64,000 nt of DNA from Cohnella hashimotonis (GTDB lineage: Bacteria > Bacillota > Bacilli > Paenibacillales > Paenibacillaceae): assembly GCF_030014955.1 (NCBI RefSeq), contig NZ_JAGRPV010000001.1, positions 3,658,001-3,722,000 on the forward strand, in the 5' to 3' direction. A program made the position numbers and the translations under genes. The notes under the pieces were generated by a model that saw only the letters and a program-made list of their open reading frames with translations, ran no database searches and was not told where the DNA came from. Position 1 is the stretch's first letter; every line of letters starts with the position of its first letter. Shown here one piece after another: positions 17,884 through 26,296 of the stretch.

Positions 17884-18519
17884 TTAGCGCGAATATCCGA
17901 ACGTTTGGGAAAATTCGCGCTTTGCGGCCTGCCAATCCGCCGGCGTATCGATATCCATGGCGCGCCGAGGCTCTTCAATCGGGATGCGGACGCCTCTATA
18001 CCTACCGTCGTTCATCAGCTTGCGTGCGCCGGAATCCCCTTCAAGCGCGTCTAAAGCATCGTACATGCGAGGCGAAAAGATCGCAGGCGGGGCAGAAAAG
18101 CTGCCATAGTCGCAGGCAACATAGTCGAGCAAAGGGGAATTTGCAAAAGTGCCTGCCAGACGCTCAAAAAGACCTGACGACAAAAACGGCTGATCGGCCA
18201 AAGCAATGATCACCGCGTCCGGCGAATGTCTTCGCGCAGCCCGAAGTCCCGCACGAATCGAATGCGACATGCCGAGCTTCGACTCGGAACTTCGCACGAT
18301 CACCCCGCCGGACGGATCGCGCAGCCAATCGAGCGGATCCTCCGGCCTCACAACGGCAATCAACCGCGAAGCCGTACCGCAAGACAGGAGCGCTCGCCAC
18401 CCTTTTTCGCCCAGACGATCACCATCGGCAAACGCCAGGGAAAGCTTGTGCCTCCCCATTCTGACGCTCTGGCCGGCTGCCAGGTAGATCGCCGCGATAT
18501 TCAACCCGCTCACCCGCAT
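17884..18519 (-). CDS. pucB: Molybdenum cofactor nucleotidyltransferase-like protein
   Basis: A 211-residue MobA/MocA-like nucleotidyltransferase. It has the nucleotide-binding start IAAIYLAAGQSVRMG (about residues 7-21), ALADQPF around residue 110, and the GDSGARKLM segment near the C terminus. In purine operons PucB is thought to convert the molybdenum cofactor to its dinucleotide form for xanthine dehydrogenase. The ATG at 18519 has GGGAG eight bases upstream. It overlaps the 3' end of pucA by about 101 bases, which is unusually long. Confidence 0.85.
   Translation of the reverse strand: MRVSGLNIAAIYLAAGQSVRMGRHKLSLAFADGDRLGEKGWRALLSCGTASRLIAVVRPEDPLDWLRDPSGGVIVRSSESKLGMSHSIRAGLRAARRHSPDAVIIALADQPFLSSGLFERLAGTFANSPLLDYVACDYGSFSAPPAIFSPRMYDALDALEGDSGARKLMNDGRYRGVRIPIEEPRRAMDIDTPADWQAAKREFSQTFGYSR
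17893..17905. promoter_or_regulatory. PurBox-like site
   Basis: ATATCCGAACGTT matches the B. subtilis PurR box AWWWCCGAACWWT at 12 of 13 positions. It lies inside the last codons of pucB, about 115 bases upstream of the importer promoter. The same 11-mer ATATCCGAACG recurs at 20884-20894. A related sequence, CAACGTTTTGGGAAAT, lies nearby at about 17858-17873. PurR sites usually occur in inverted pairs; I see no good second box, so this is only a candidate. Confidence 0.3.
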
Positions 18520-19468
18520 CACCACCGCTCCCGTTATTCCGTCTGACCGCAACCAATTGCGCGGCGATGCTGACCGCGATCTCCTCCGCCCCCTCCGCGC
18601 CGATCCGAAGGCCGACGGGCGCCCGGACGAACGCAGGCATCGGCAGCCCGTCGAACAGATGAGCGATTCGCCGGGCGGAGCCGATCACGCCGACGTACGC
18701 AGGACTGGCGGGCAGCAGCACTTCGAGCAGCGCCCTGTCCTTTTGCAGCTGGTGACCCATTACGAGCGCGTAATCGGACGGCCCCGCCCCTAGCGCGACC
18801 GCAACCTTCGCGGGCGATCCGCACACAAGCTCCGCGCCTGGAAAGCGCGCCTGTAAGAGCAGTCCGGGCCGCCAATCGGCCACAACGACCTTGAACCCGA
18901 GCGCAATCGCCATTCTCGCAACAGGCTCCGCATCGAGCCCCGCCCCGAACAGCAGCAGCCTCGGACCGGGCGTCACAGTTTGCGCGTACAGCAGCCGCCC
19001 AATCTTTTCGGTTGCCCGCAACGCCGGTTTTCCCGCCCCCTGCGGAGCTCGAACTTCGTATGCGATTTCAGCCCCGCGGCGGTAACGCAGAACAAATGCT
19101 CCCTCTCCGTCCCGAAGCCGCGCCCCGACCTCGCGGAACGCTGCGGCAGCCTCGCCGGTCAGCGGCTCGAGCAGCACGTCGACGATGCCGCCGCAGCCGA
19201 CGGCCTCGCCCCACATTGCATCCTCTTCCGGCCGCATATCGTACTTCACGATCTCGCAACGACCTGCCGCCAGCAACCCCGCCGTCCGTTCGCGCAAATC
19301 GCTCTCCATACAGCCGGGGCTGATCGTTCCGCACGTTCTGCCGTCCGCATACAGCAGCATCATCGCGCCGGGCTTGCGATAGGCATGGCCTTCGACGCCG
19401 ATGACCGTGGCGAGCACGGCGGGAGCGGCATCCGTCATCCAATGTTCCACGATTTCGCTGGCATCCAT
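18419..19468 (-). CDS. pucA: XdhC/CoxI-family xanthine dehydrogenase maturation protein
   Basis: A 349-residue XdhC family protein. The N-terminal domain has the GHAYRKPGAMMLLYADG and GTISPGCMESDLRERT segments, including the conserved Cys of SPGC and a second Cys in EAVGCGGIVDVLLEP. The C-terminal Rossmann domain has LLLFGAGLDAEPVARMA. Such proteins hand sulfurated molybdenum cofactor to the dehydrogenase. The family fold should end near residue 305 (AAQLVAVRR); the last 40 or so residues are read from sequence that also encodes the start of pucB, and probably are a stop-loss extension. Confidence 0.87.
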   Translation of the reverse strand: MDASEIVEHWMTDAAPAVLATVIGVEGHAYRKPGAMMLLYADGRTCGTISPGCMESDLRERTAGLLAAGRCEIVKYDMRPEEDAMWGEAVGCGGIVDVLLEPLTGEAAAAFREVGARLRDGEGAFVLRYRRGAEIAYEVRAPQGAGKPALRATEKIGRLLYAQTVTPGPRLLLFGAGLDAEPVARMAIALGFKVVVADWRPGLLLQARFPGAELVCGSPAKVAVALGAGPSDYALVMGHQLQKDRALLEVLLPASPAYVGVIGSARRIAHLFDGLPMPAFVRAPVGLRIGAEGAEEIAVSIAAQLVAVRRNNGSGGDAGERVEYRGDLPGSRPERQNGEAQAFPGVCRW

Positions 19469-19490
19469 GGCGGCCGCCCTCCTTTTCCGT

Positions 19491-20834
19491 TTAAACGCCG
19501 ATTCGAGCGAGCAGCGCTTTGAGCGACCGGTCCGACTCCTTCAGCACGCGATGGCGGTCGATCGTCATCACCTGTTTTCCCGACATGACGACTTTACCGT
19601 CGATCAGCACCGTGTCGACATCTCCGCGCGTCGCGGCGTACACAACGCGGGAAAAGATATCGGCGTCGTGGGAGGGATAGACATGAAAATCCTCCAAATC
19701 GAGCAGCTGCAAATCCGCTTTTTTCCCGATTTCGACGCTGCCGATCTCGCCTTCGAGCCCCAGCACCTCGGCGCCGCCCATCGTCGCCATCCGAAGCACC
19801 TTCCGCGCATCCATGACCGTCGGCCCGTGCTGAACCTTCTGAATAAAAGCCGCAAGTCGCATTTCCTGAAACATATCGAGGTTGTTGTTGCAAGGCGCGC
19901 CATCCGCGCCAAGCCCGACCGGTATGTCCATCTCGAGCAGCGCAGGCACCTCGGCGATGCCCGAAGCGAGCTTCATATTGGAGCCCGGACAATGCGTCAC
20001 CTTGACGCCGCGCTTTTGAATGATCGCCTTCTCCTCCTCGTCCAGCCAAATGCTGTGCGCGAGGATCAGGTTCGGACGGGCGAGACCGATATGATCCAGA
20101 TAGACGACATTACGCATGCCGCGTTCGGATTCGACCAGCGCGATTTCGTCCCGATTTTCCGAAGCATGGGTATGCACGCGCACGCCGTATTGGGCAGACA
20201 GATCCCTCACGCCGATCAACAGCGCCTCCGTACACGAAACGACGAAGCGGGGACAGAACGCATATTGGATTCGTCCGTTTGCCGCCCCATGCCACTTTTC
20301 CAGCAGATCGACGCTCTCCTGAAGCGATCGCTCCGTCTTCTCCTGCAGCGCGAGCGGAACCTCCGTACCGTGATCCATCATCACCTTGCCCGACAAAGCG
20401 CGAATCCCGCTCTCCTCGATCGCCCGGAAAGCCGCATCCGTATGATGAACCGTCTCCATATCGAGAATCGTCGTCGTCCCGCTCCGAATTAACTCGCCGA
20501 TGCCGAGCAGCGCGGAGTAATAAACCGAATCTTCGCTATGCGCGGCTTCGAGCGGCCAGATGCGCTCGCGCAGCCAATCGATCAGCGCCAGATCGTCGGC
20601 TCTGCCGCGGAACAGCGTCTGGCACAGATGGATATGCGTCTGTACGAATCCAGGCAGAAGCACCTTGCCGTCCGCCTCGATCACCTCCGCATCCGGCGCA
20701 TCGATGCCGGAACCGATTCGAACGATCCTGTCGTTCTCGACAAGCACATCGCCGGATATGACTTCATTTCCCTCGTTCATCGTTACGATGAGGGCGTCCC
20801 GTATCCATATTTTAGTTCCTGTTCTGGATTCCAT
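19491..20834 (-). CDS. Amidohydrolase, guanine / aminohydrolase type
   Basis: A 447-residue metal-dependent aminohydrolase of the SsnA/TrzN/S-adenosylhomocysteine deaminase group. Zinc ligands are His67 and His69 (THIHLCQTLFRG), His in VRVHTHASEN, His in NLILAHSIWL and Asp in GLGADGAPCNNN. The CPGSNMKLASG motif is typical of the group. It is the first gene of the unit that continues into pucA and pucB (22 bases to pucA), so a purine such as guanine or an adenine derivative is a reasonable substrate. I start at the ATG (MESRTG); a GTG 45 bases upstream has no ribosome site. Confidence 0.8.
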   Translation of the reverse strand: MESRTGTKIWIRDALIVTMNEGNEVISGDVLVENDRIVRIGSGIDAPDAEVIEADGKVLLPGFVQTHIHLCQTLFRGRADDLALIDWLRERIWPLEAAHSEDSVYYSALLGIGELIRSGTTTILDMETVHHTDAAFRAIEESGIRALSGKVMMDHGTEVPLALQEKTERSLQESVDLLEKWHGAANGRIQYAFCPRFVVSCTEALLIGVRDLSAQYGVRVHTHASENRDEIALVESERGMRNVVYLDHIGLARPNLILAHSIWLDEEEKAIIQKRGVKVTHCPGSNMKLASGIAEVPALLEMDIPVGLGADGAPCNNNLDMFQEMRLAAFIQKVQHGPTVMDARKVLRMATMGGAEVLGLEGEIGSVEIGKKADLQLLDLEDFHVYPSHDADIFSRVVYAATRGDVDTVLIDGKVVMSGKQVMTIDRHRVLKESDRSLKALLARIGV

Positions 20835-20883
20835 AGCGCTCGCCCCCGCCTCTGTCTGCAGATTAATCCCGAAGGACACATTT

Positions 20884-20911
20884 ATATCCGAACGACTGAT
20901 GGACCATTATA
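20884..20911 (-). promoter_or_regulatory. Candidate promoter -10 box with PurBox-like site
   Basis: TATAAT on the minus strand (20906-20911) has no good -35 box at 17 bases. ATATCCGAACGAC (20884-20896), 11 of 13 with the PurR consensus, would sit at the transcription start. This is a repressor-like position, 50 bases before the ATG of the amidohydrolase gene. Called from sequence only. Confidence 0.35.
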
Positions 20912-20938
20912 ATAGAAGAAACTCAGCGCGAACCGCTC

Positions 20939-22552
20939 TTAACGCGACTTGGCGCCCGTCTTGATCGATGCTCCGGCAAGCAGCTTGCGGAACTGAAATA
21001 CCAGCTTGAGCCGCAGCAGGTCGTTGATCCGCTTGAAATCGACGTCAAGCAGTTCGCCCAGCTTTTCGATCCGGTAGGTCGCCGTATTGCGGTGAATGAA
21101 CAGCTTTTTCGCCGTCTCGTTAAGCTGGCCGTCGTTGTCCAAATACGTCTCGAGCGTCCGCATCATCTCTTGCACATAATCGGGATCCTTGCCCTCCAGG
21201 CCGGCCAGCAGGCGATCGCAATACGTGGTCATCCGTTCGCGGGACACTTGTTCGAAAATGTAGGCGAAATCCAGCGTTTCGTAGCGAACCACCTCGCCCC
21301 CGAGACCCCACTGCATGGAGAGCCTGTGCGCTTCGCCGCATTCGCGGTAAGCTTCGGCCAGGTGGACCGCTTTCTTTTTGCGGCTGCTGATCGCGCATCT
21401 CGCGCTCCCCCGCAGTTCGCCCTTCATCCCCGACAAACAGCTCGTCAACGCTTCCGTTAGCCGTTCCTCCCCGCCGACTGCATCCCGTTCCGGAAACAGC
21501 GACAGCAACCCCTCTTCCAGTACGACATGCGTGCCGGACAGTCCTTGAATGAGCGCATGGCTTAAAAATTCGTTCTTCAGCGCTTCCAGACACTCCATTT
21601 TTCGTTCACCCGTATCCAGGGACGAACTGACGGTCAGCACGCAGCGATACGCGCCTTCGAAAACGGACAGCTCCCACTTGGCCGCATAGGACTCCAGCGC
21701 TTCGCAGGACATGCCGTTGCGGAGATGGCGCTTGATCATCTGGCCGAAATCGCGCTGGATCGACAGCTCGAGATAATCCTCGTAATTAAAATTCAAGTGA
21801 AAGGAGAGCAGCTCGGCAGCCTGGCTGTACAAGCTCTCCTCGATCGCCGACAAATAGATCCGCGGCGTAAAAAACAACACATGCCCCGTACACCTGGCCG
21901 ACTTCATCAGCGGCATGCTGAACGCTTGCCAGCCTTCGGTCTTCAGCCATTTGCCGTGCGAGCTCCAGGGCCAGTCGGCCAGCAAATCCGCATCCTTGTT
22001 TTCAGACCCGTTGTACACGATTTGACCCCGTGAACCGATCACGGCAATCGGCTCGCCGATCACTTCCGCTACGGTCTCGAACAGCTCCCTGACGTGATCG
22101 GAACGAAGAGCAAAGCGCATGAGACGCACCTGTTTGTCGAGTACATCCTGCAAAATGCCCGTACTCTTGCGCAGCTCAGCGTTAAACAATCCGTTCATCT
22201 GATCGGAAAACGTGAATGCGTACGGCAGCTCGATCAGCGGGAATCCCAGTTCGTCGGCCTTGCGGACGAGCGCTTCCGGAATGGACGTCCAGAAGCGGCC
22301 GAGTTTGATGCCCAGCCCAGACGCGCCGCGCTGATAGAGCTTGTGCAGGAATGCTGTCGCTTCTTCGGGGTCGTCCTTGATCAAATACGCCGTCGTGAAC
22401 AGCATCTCGCCTTCCTTGATCCAGTCCGCGATATCCGGGGCGTCCATGACGTTCACCGACTTGACCACCCGGGTCCGGCCTCCCCCTCCGGCAATCAGCT
22501 TGCCTTCCGAGAGCGGGTATACCGCCAACGCCTGTTCGACCGTCAGATGCAT
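20939..22552 (-). CDS. pucR: PucR-family purine catabolism regulator
   Basis: A 537-residue regulator with the three parts of the family: an N-terminal PucR purine-sensing domain (LTVEQALAVYPLSEGKLIAGGGG), a central GGDEF-like region without active motif (about 290-400), and a C-terminal helix-turn-helix (LNETAKKLFIHRNTATYRIEKL, just beyond a YLDNDGQ turn). Start: AAGGAG eight bases before the ATG at 22552. It has its own promoter and lies between the purine block and the Rieske operon, so it may control both; binding sites were not proved. Confidence 0.9.
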   Translation of the reverse strand: MHLTVEQALAVYPLSEGKLIAGGGGRTRVVKSVNVMDAPDIADWIKEGEMLFTTAYLIKDDPEEATAFLHKLYQRGASGLGIKLGRFWTSIPEALVRKADELGFPLIELPYAFTFSDQMNGLFNAELRKSTGILQDVLDKQVRLMRFALRSDHVRELFETVAEVIGEPIAVIGSRGQIVYNGSENKDADLLADWPWSSHGKWLKTEGWQAFSMPLMKSARCTGHVLFFTPRIYLSAIEESLYSQAAELLSFHLNFNYEDYLELSIQRDFGQMIKRHLRNGMSCEALESYAAKWELSVFEGAYRCVLTVSSSLDTGERKMECLEALKNEFLSHALIQGLSGTHVVLEEGLLSLFPERDAVGGEERLTEALTSCLSGMKGELRGSARCAISSRKKKAVHLAEAYRECGEAHRLSMQWGLGGEVVRYETLDFAYIFEQVSRERMTTYCDRLLAGLEGKDPDYVQEMMRTLETYLDNDGQLNETAKKLFIHRNTATYRIEKLGELLDVDFKRINDLLRLKLVFQFRKLLAGASIKTGAKSR

Positions 22553-22613
22553 ATGCTTCACTCCTTGGATCAAGATCTTCGCTAAACGACATCTATTTGT
22601 TAATATATATTAC

Positions 22614-22642
22614 ATATTAGTTCCGAATTCTTATTTTGACAA
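22614..22642 (-). promoter_or_regulatory. SigA-type promoter of pucR
   Basis: On the minus strand TTGTCA (22637-22642), 17 bases, then TAATAT (22614-22619), about 60 bases before the pucR ATG. The surrounding sequence is AT-rich, unlike the rest of the window, as expected for a promoter. Confidence 0.6.
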
Positions 22643-22691
22643 CCATTTATGTAATGTTATTTAACATAAATAAAACTTCCTTGCGCGAGCG

Positions 22692-22733
22692 AAAACAAAA
22701 AAAGCCCACTCGCCAATAACAGGCGCGAGGGCT
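22692..22733 (-). terminator. Intrinsic terminator ending the Rieske catabolic operon
   Basis: On the minus strand a GC-rich stem (AGCCCTCGCGCC, seven-base loop, GGCGAGTGGGCT, two mismatches) is followed by TTTTTTTGTTTT. It lies 50 bases after the stop of the amidohydrolase gene at 22786 and separates this operon from the pucR promoter. Confidence 0.85.
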
Positions 22734-22785
22734 GACACCTATGCAGGTGAAGATAAATCAAGACTATACAGAAGCCGCCAGCAGG

Positions 22786-24021
22786 TCAGACAGATCGAGT
22801 CAGAAGTTTGCCGCCGCGAATCGATACCCGCTCTCTCGGCCTGTCGTATACGAGGTCCTGCACGCAGTCGGCCCGGATAAGCGCAAAATCGGCAGGCGCT
22901 CCGGGCCGGAGCGTCCAGCCTTCGACGCCGAGCGCCTTTGCCGCGCGTCCCGTGCACATATCAAGCAACCTGCGCGCATCCCCGGGCGTCCCCATATAGG
23001 CGGTCTGCGCGAGCAGAAGCGCGATGTCCAGCGGATCGCCCGTACCGAACGGCGTAAATGCATTGCGAAGGTTGTTGGTTCCGTAGCAGACATTGACGCC
23101 GGCATCGAGGAGAAGGCTTACCGGCGTAATTCCGCGGCGTACGGCATGCGTATCGCCGCGCCCGTTCAAGTACAAGTCGGTCGCGGGCAGCGCAAAGACA
23201 TGAATGCCCGCCTCCGCCATCCCGTCGGCAATCCGGCGCGCATGCTCCGGGGGCACAGATCCGAGCGAGGTCAGATGACCGACGCAGACGCGCCCCTCCA
23301 AGCCATACTCCCGCGTGCGATGAATAACATCCAAAATGGCAAGCTGCTCGGGATCGTCGGAAAAATCCAAGTGAAGATCGACGGGCAATCCCGCGTCGGC
23401 GGCAAGCCGGAACACAAAATCCAGGTGCTCGGCCGTATCGCGATCGTTGTAAGGAATGCCGCCTATGGCATCTGCGCCGCGGCTTACGGCTTCGCGCAAA
23501 AGCGACTCCGTGCCCGCGCAGTTGAAGATTCCTTCTTGGGGGAACGCGACGAGCTGCAAAGCGATGCTTCCGGCCAGCTCTTCCTTCAGCGCAAGCGCCG
23601 ATTCGAAACTGAGCAGGCCGAGAACCGGGTCGATCTCGACCTGCGCGCGCAGCAGCGCAACGCCGAACGACAGCGCCCGGTCCAGCGCGCGGCGCGATCT
23701 TGCAGTCACATCCTCCAAGGTATAGCCTGGCTTAAGCGCCGCCGTCATCGCGATCGCTTCGCCAAGATTCGCCGCCGGCCGCTCGAGCCGTTCGGATAAA
23801 AAAGCTTTGTCGAGATGAATATGCGTCTCGACAAGGCCGGGCGTCACGATAAATCCCGATGCGTCGAAAACGCATTTCTCTAGCGCAGAAGCGCCGGGCG
23901 CCGCAGGCGCGATCCCGAGGATCGCGCCATCGCGCATCTCGATGTCGATTTTTTCGCCGCTCGACGGATCCAATGCCCCGGCAATCAAATCGAAGGCTCG
24001 CGTTTCCATCCGCCAGTTCAC
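22786..24021 (-). CDS. Cytosine-deaminase-like amidohydrolase
   Basis: A 411-residue member of the CodA/AtzC branch of the amidohydrolase family, which deaminates cytosine or removes alkylamino groups from triazines. The N-terminal metal motif is THIHLDKAFL (His67, His69, with Asp71-Lys72), typical of this branch. Later come a His in DLHLDFSDD, a His in VCVGHLTSLG and an Asn-type segment GTNNLRNAFTPFG where many members have Asp near the metal. The last gene of the nine-gene operon. Substrate unknown; a ring or chain with a C-N bond to hydrolyse is likely. Confidence 0.8.
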   Translation of the reverse strand: MNWRMETRAFDLIAGALDPSSGEKIDIEMRDGAILGIAPAAPGASALEKCVFDASGFIVTPGLVETHIHLDKAFLSERLERPAANLGEAIAMTAALKPGYTLEDVTARSRRALDRALSFGVALLRAQVEIDPVLGLLSFESALALKEELAGSIALQLVAFPQEGIFNCAGTESLLREAVSRGADAIGGIPYNDRDTAEHLDFVFRLAADAGLPVDLHLDFSDDPEQLAILDVIHRTREYGLEGRVCVGHLTSLGSVPPEHARRIADGMAEAGIHVFALPATDLYLNGRGDTHAVRRGITPVSLLLDAGVNVCYGTNNLRNAFTPFGTGDPLDIALLLAQTAYMGTPGDARRLLDMCTGRAAKALGVEGWTLRPGAPADFALIRADCVQDLVYDRPRERVSIRGGKLLTRSV

Positions 24022-24036
24022 TTCCTTTGGCTCGAT

Positions 24037-24852
24037 TCACCCGATTGTAAAGAGGCCGCCCCATCGCCCTGCCAGCTTCGGCTGCGGCATGCCGGCCATG
24101 CGAAGCGCCTGCCAGGCCGTGACCGCGACCGAATCCAGAACCGGCTTCCCCGATTCTGATTCGATCGCCGCCGCAATCGCGGCCCCGTTCATGTTCGTGC
24201 ATACGACGGACACCGCGTCCGCCTCCGAATGACCTGTCGCTCGCCGAATAAGCGCTTCGACCGTCTCGGGTTCCACGCATGCGAACTGCTCGTTGACTTG
24301 CAGGCCGCAGCCCAGCCGAACCGGACAGCCAAGTCCAAAGCCGGCGTATTGCGCCGCAATCGCATCGTTCACGTCATCCGTATAAGGCGTAACCAGACCG
24401 ACACGCCTTAGCCCAAGCGCCTCGTAGGCATCCAACAGCGCGAGCGAGGACGTCGTTGCCGGGATACCCGTCGCTCTTCTAATCGATTCGCAGATATCGC
24501 GATCCCGTTCGAGACCGAGCCAGCTGCCCGACGTGCCGTTCCAGACGATGACGTCGACAAGCGCGTCCGCGAGCAGCCGGGCGGCGGCCGTCATCGGCTC
24601 AAGCGCAAACTGAGCCCCCGCATCCTTATCTAACGCGATTCGCGTGACGGGCAGCCGGGCATAATGGACGCTTACGCCATCTACGCCGGCCATCAGATTC
24701 GACGTGACCGGTTCGAGCACCGTATTGGAGGACGGCGTCAGCATGCCGATCCGCTTGCCTCGCGGGAGCAGCCGGACATTCGGCGGTTGTCCGGGCGGTT
24801 GTCCGGGCGGTTGTCCGGGCGGTTGTCCGGGCGGTTGTCCGGGCGGCCTCAT
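24037..24852 (-). CDS. Asp/Glu racemase superfamily protein, arylmalonate-decarboxylase-like
   Basis: A 271-residue protein whose ATG overlaps the RidA-gene stop (ATGA). Residues 3-24 are five PPGQ repeats, absent from the family. The core begins at RIGMLTPSSNTVLEP. Maleate isomerases and Asp/Glu racemases use two cysteines; here the first position is Gly106 (WNGTSGSW) and only Cys218 (VVCTNMNG) remains. Arylmalonate decarboxylase of Bordetella has the same Gly/Cys pairing, and TTSSLALLDAYEALGLRRVGLVTPYTDD-like spacing also fits it. A decarboxylase or isomerase acting on a malonate-like or maleate-like ring-opening product is my inference. Confidence 0.75.
   Translation of the reverse strand: MRPPGQPPGQPPGQPPGQPPGQPPNVRLLPRGKRIGMLTPSSNTVLEPVTSNLMAGVDGVSVHYARLPVTRIALDKDAGAQFALEPMTAAARLLADALVDVIVWNGTSGSWLGLERDRDICESIRRATGIPATTSSLALLDAYEALGLRRVGLVTPYTDDVNDAIAAQYAGFGLGCPVRLGCGLQVNEQFACVEPETVEALIRRATGHSEADAVSVVCTNMNGAAIAAAIESESGKPVLDSVAVTAWQALRMAGMPQPKLAGRWGGLFTIG
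24782..24846. repeat. Five perfect 12-bp repeats inside the 5' end of a gene
   Basis: GGCGGTTGTCCG occurs five times in a row (24782-24841) with a sixth partial copy. On the minus strand it encodes the PPGQ tetrapeptide repeat at the N terminus of the arylmalonate-decarboxylase-like protein. Copy-number change would keep the frame and only alter the length of the flexible tail. Confidence 0.9.
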
Positions 24853-26207
24853 GCTTCCTGCGGATCGTAAAGCGTCAGATCCGCCATCACGCCGCAGCCG
24901 GGCACCCACAGCTCGCGATTGATCTCGACCGCCGTCACCGCCGGCTTGTGGCCGCCCGCAAAAGCCTCCGCCCATGCCTCCATCGCACCGGCGTATAGAC
25001 TCAAATCCGTGAAATAAAGCGTCGCCTTCACGACCTGCTTCAGGTCTACCCCTGCCGCGTCCGCGATTCGCCTCGCCTTATGCAGAATGTAACGCATCTG
25101 CAGCTTGCCGGGGATACCGAAGTGCGGCAGTCCCGGCGGCGGCGATGCCTCGGCCGCAAGCCCGACGCCCGGATCGGTCGCCATCAGTCCGCTGAAGAAA
25201 ATCAGATCGTCCGCGCGCACCGCCGCCGGCTCCTTACTCTTCGGCGCCCAGCCGCCGACGACGGGCCGCTTCAAATGCGCCGCCTCCGGCATGAGCAGGT
25301 CGAGGCCGATCTCGACGCGGCAGCCCCTCGCGCCGATCTCGACATTCGGCACCAGGATACGCGCCGGCGCCAGGGAAGGATCCGGAAACCACTTGGACCA
25401 CGTATCCTCGAACGCCGAATAGTCGTTCGGATCGGCCAGATAGACGTATGCCTTGACCGCAAGCGCAAGACTTGTGCCCGCTTCCTCCGCGACGCGGCTA
25501 AGTCGCTCGAGGATATAATCCGTCTGGCGCGCGCACGGCTCGTCGCCCCAGAACAGCCCGCTCGTACGCGCCTCCGGCGCCAGTCCGACAAGCTCGCCGC
25601 CATCGTATGCGCCTGTTCCCCAGTTCCCCTTCCAGTCCGAAGCAAGGTCGCCCGACAGAAACACCCACTTCCCCATCCGCACGCCCTCCGCGAACCCGGC
25701 CGCCGGCTTGGGCAAGCCCGGCGCAGACACCTTTTCCGGCATATCGCCGTCAAGCCTCGCCGTGAAGTCCGCTTCCACCTTGGCCCCTTCCACGAGCGTG
25801 CCGCGAACGCCGATCCCCGTGCTCGGCGGGCTTAGCTTGGTGAAGTACCGGTTTTTCTCCTGCACATAACGTTTGTTGTTGACCGTCAGATCGAGCTTGC
25901 GGTAATCCGGCGAAGCCATGTCGGCCACGTACCACTGATTGACGCGCACGACCTGCTCGGGCTTGGCGCCCGCCGCTTCGACGATTGCGCCGACGCGGCC
26001 GTAGAGGACGGCGGCCTGCTTGGCCATCGCATTTTGATAATACGGGAACGCTTCGGGGACGGCCGCCTCCGCGGCGAGCCCCGTGACCAGATCGGAAGCC
26101 GACTGCCCCGATACGAACAGCCAGTCGCCGGCCCGTATGGCCGGACTATATGGAATGGCCAGGCGGGACATCCCCGCCGGCCATATTTCCTGAATTTGAT
26201 GCGGCAC
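24849..26207 (-). CDS. Protein with three RidA (YjgF) domains
   Basis: The 452 residues divide into three RidA-like domains, each marked by the strand motif LFVSGQ (about 30), VFLSGD (about 183) and IFFSGL (about 344). RidA proteins hydrolyse enamines/imines or act as tautomerases through an arginine near the end of the domain. Here that position is Lys in domain 1 (GAKVEAD), Arg in domain 2 (GCRVEIG) and Gly in domain 3 (GCGVMAD), so only the middle domain looks fully active. Triple-domain forms are rare. In this operon it may act on an unstable enamine released after ring cleavage, as RutC was proposed to do in pyrimidine degradation. Confidence 0.85.
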   Translation of the reverse strand: MPHQIQEIWPAGMSRLAIPYSPAIRAGDWLFVSGQSASDLVTGLAAEAAVPEAFPYYQNAMAKQAAVLYGRVGAIVEAAGAKPEQVVRVNQWYVADMASPDYRKLDLTVNNKRYVQEKNRYFTKLSPPSTGIGVRGTLVEGAKVEADFTARLDGDMPEKVSAPGLPKPAAGFAEGVRMGKWVFLSGDLASDWKGNWGTGAYDGGELVGLAPEARTSGLFWGDEPCARQTDYILERLSRVAEEAGTSLALAVKAYVYLADPNDYSAFEDTWSKWFPDPSLAPARILVPNVEIGARGCRVEIGLDLLMPEAAHLKRPVVGGWAPKSKEPAAVRADDLIFFSGLMATDPGVGLAAEASPPPGLPHFGIPGKLQMRYILHKARRIADAAGVDLKQVVKATLYFTDLSLYAGAMEAWAEAFAGGHKPAVTAVEINRELWVPGCGVMADLTLYDPQEA

Positions 26208-26296
26208 GCCGTTCCCACTCCTTAAATAAATGTATTAAACCCCGTTCGGGCGCATAGCGGTGCCAACGAACGTTGCAGCGGCCGCTCGCATAATCC

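Noticed and set aside
24037..24852. Call as maleate isomerase (NicE)
   Set aside because: The first catalytic cysteine is replaced by glycine, which points away from two-cysteine isomerases.
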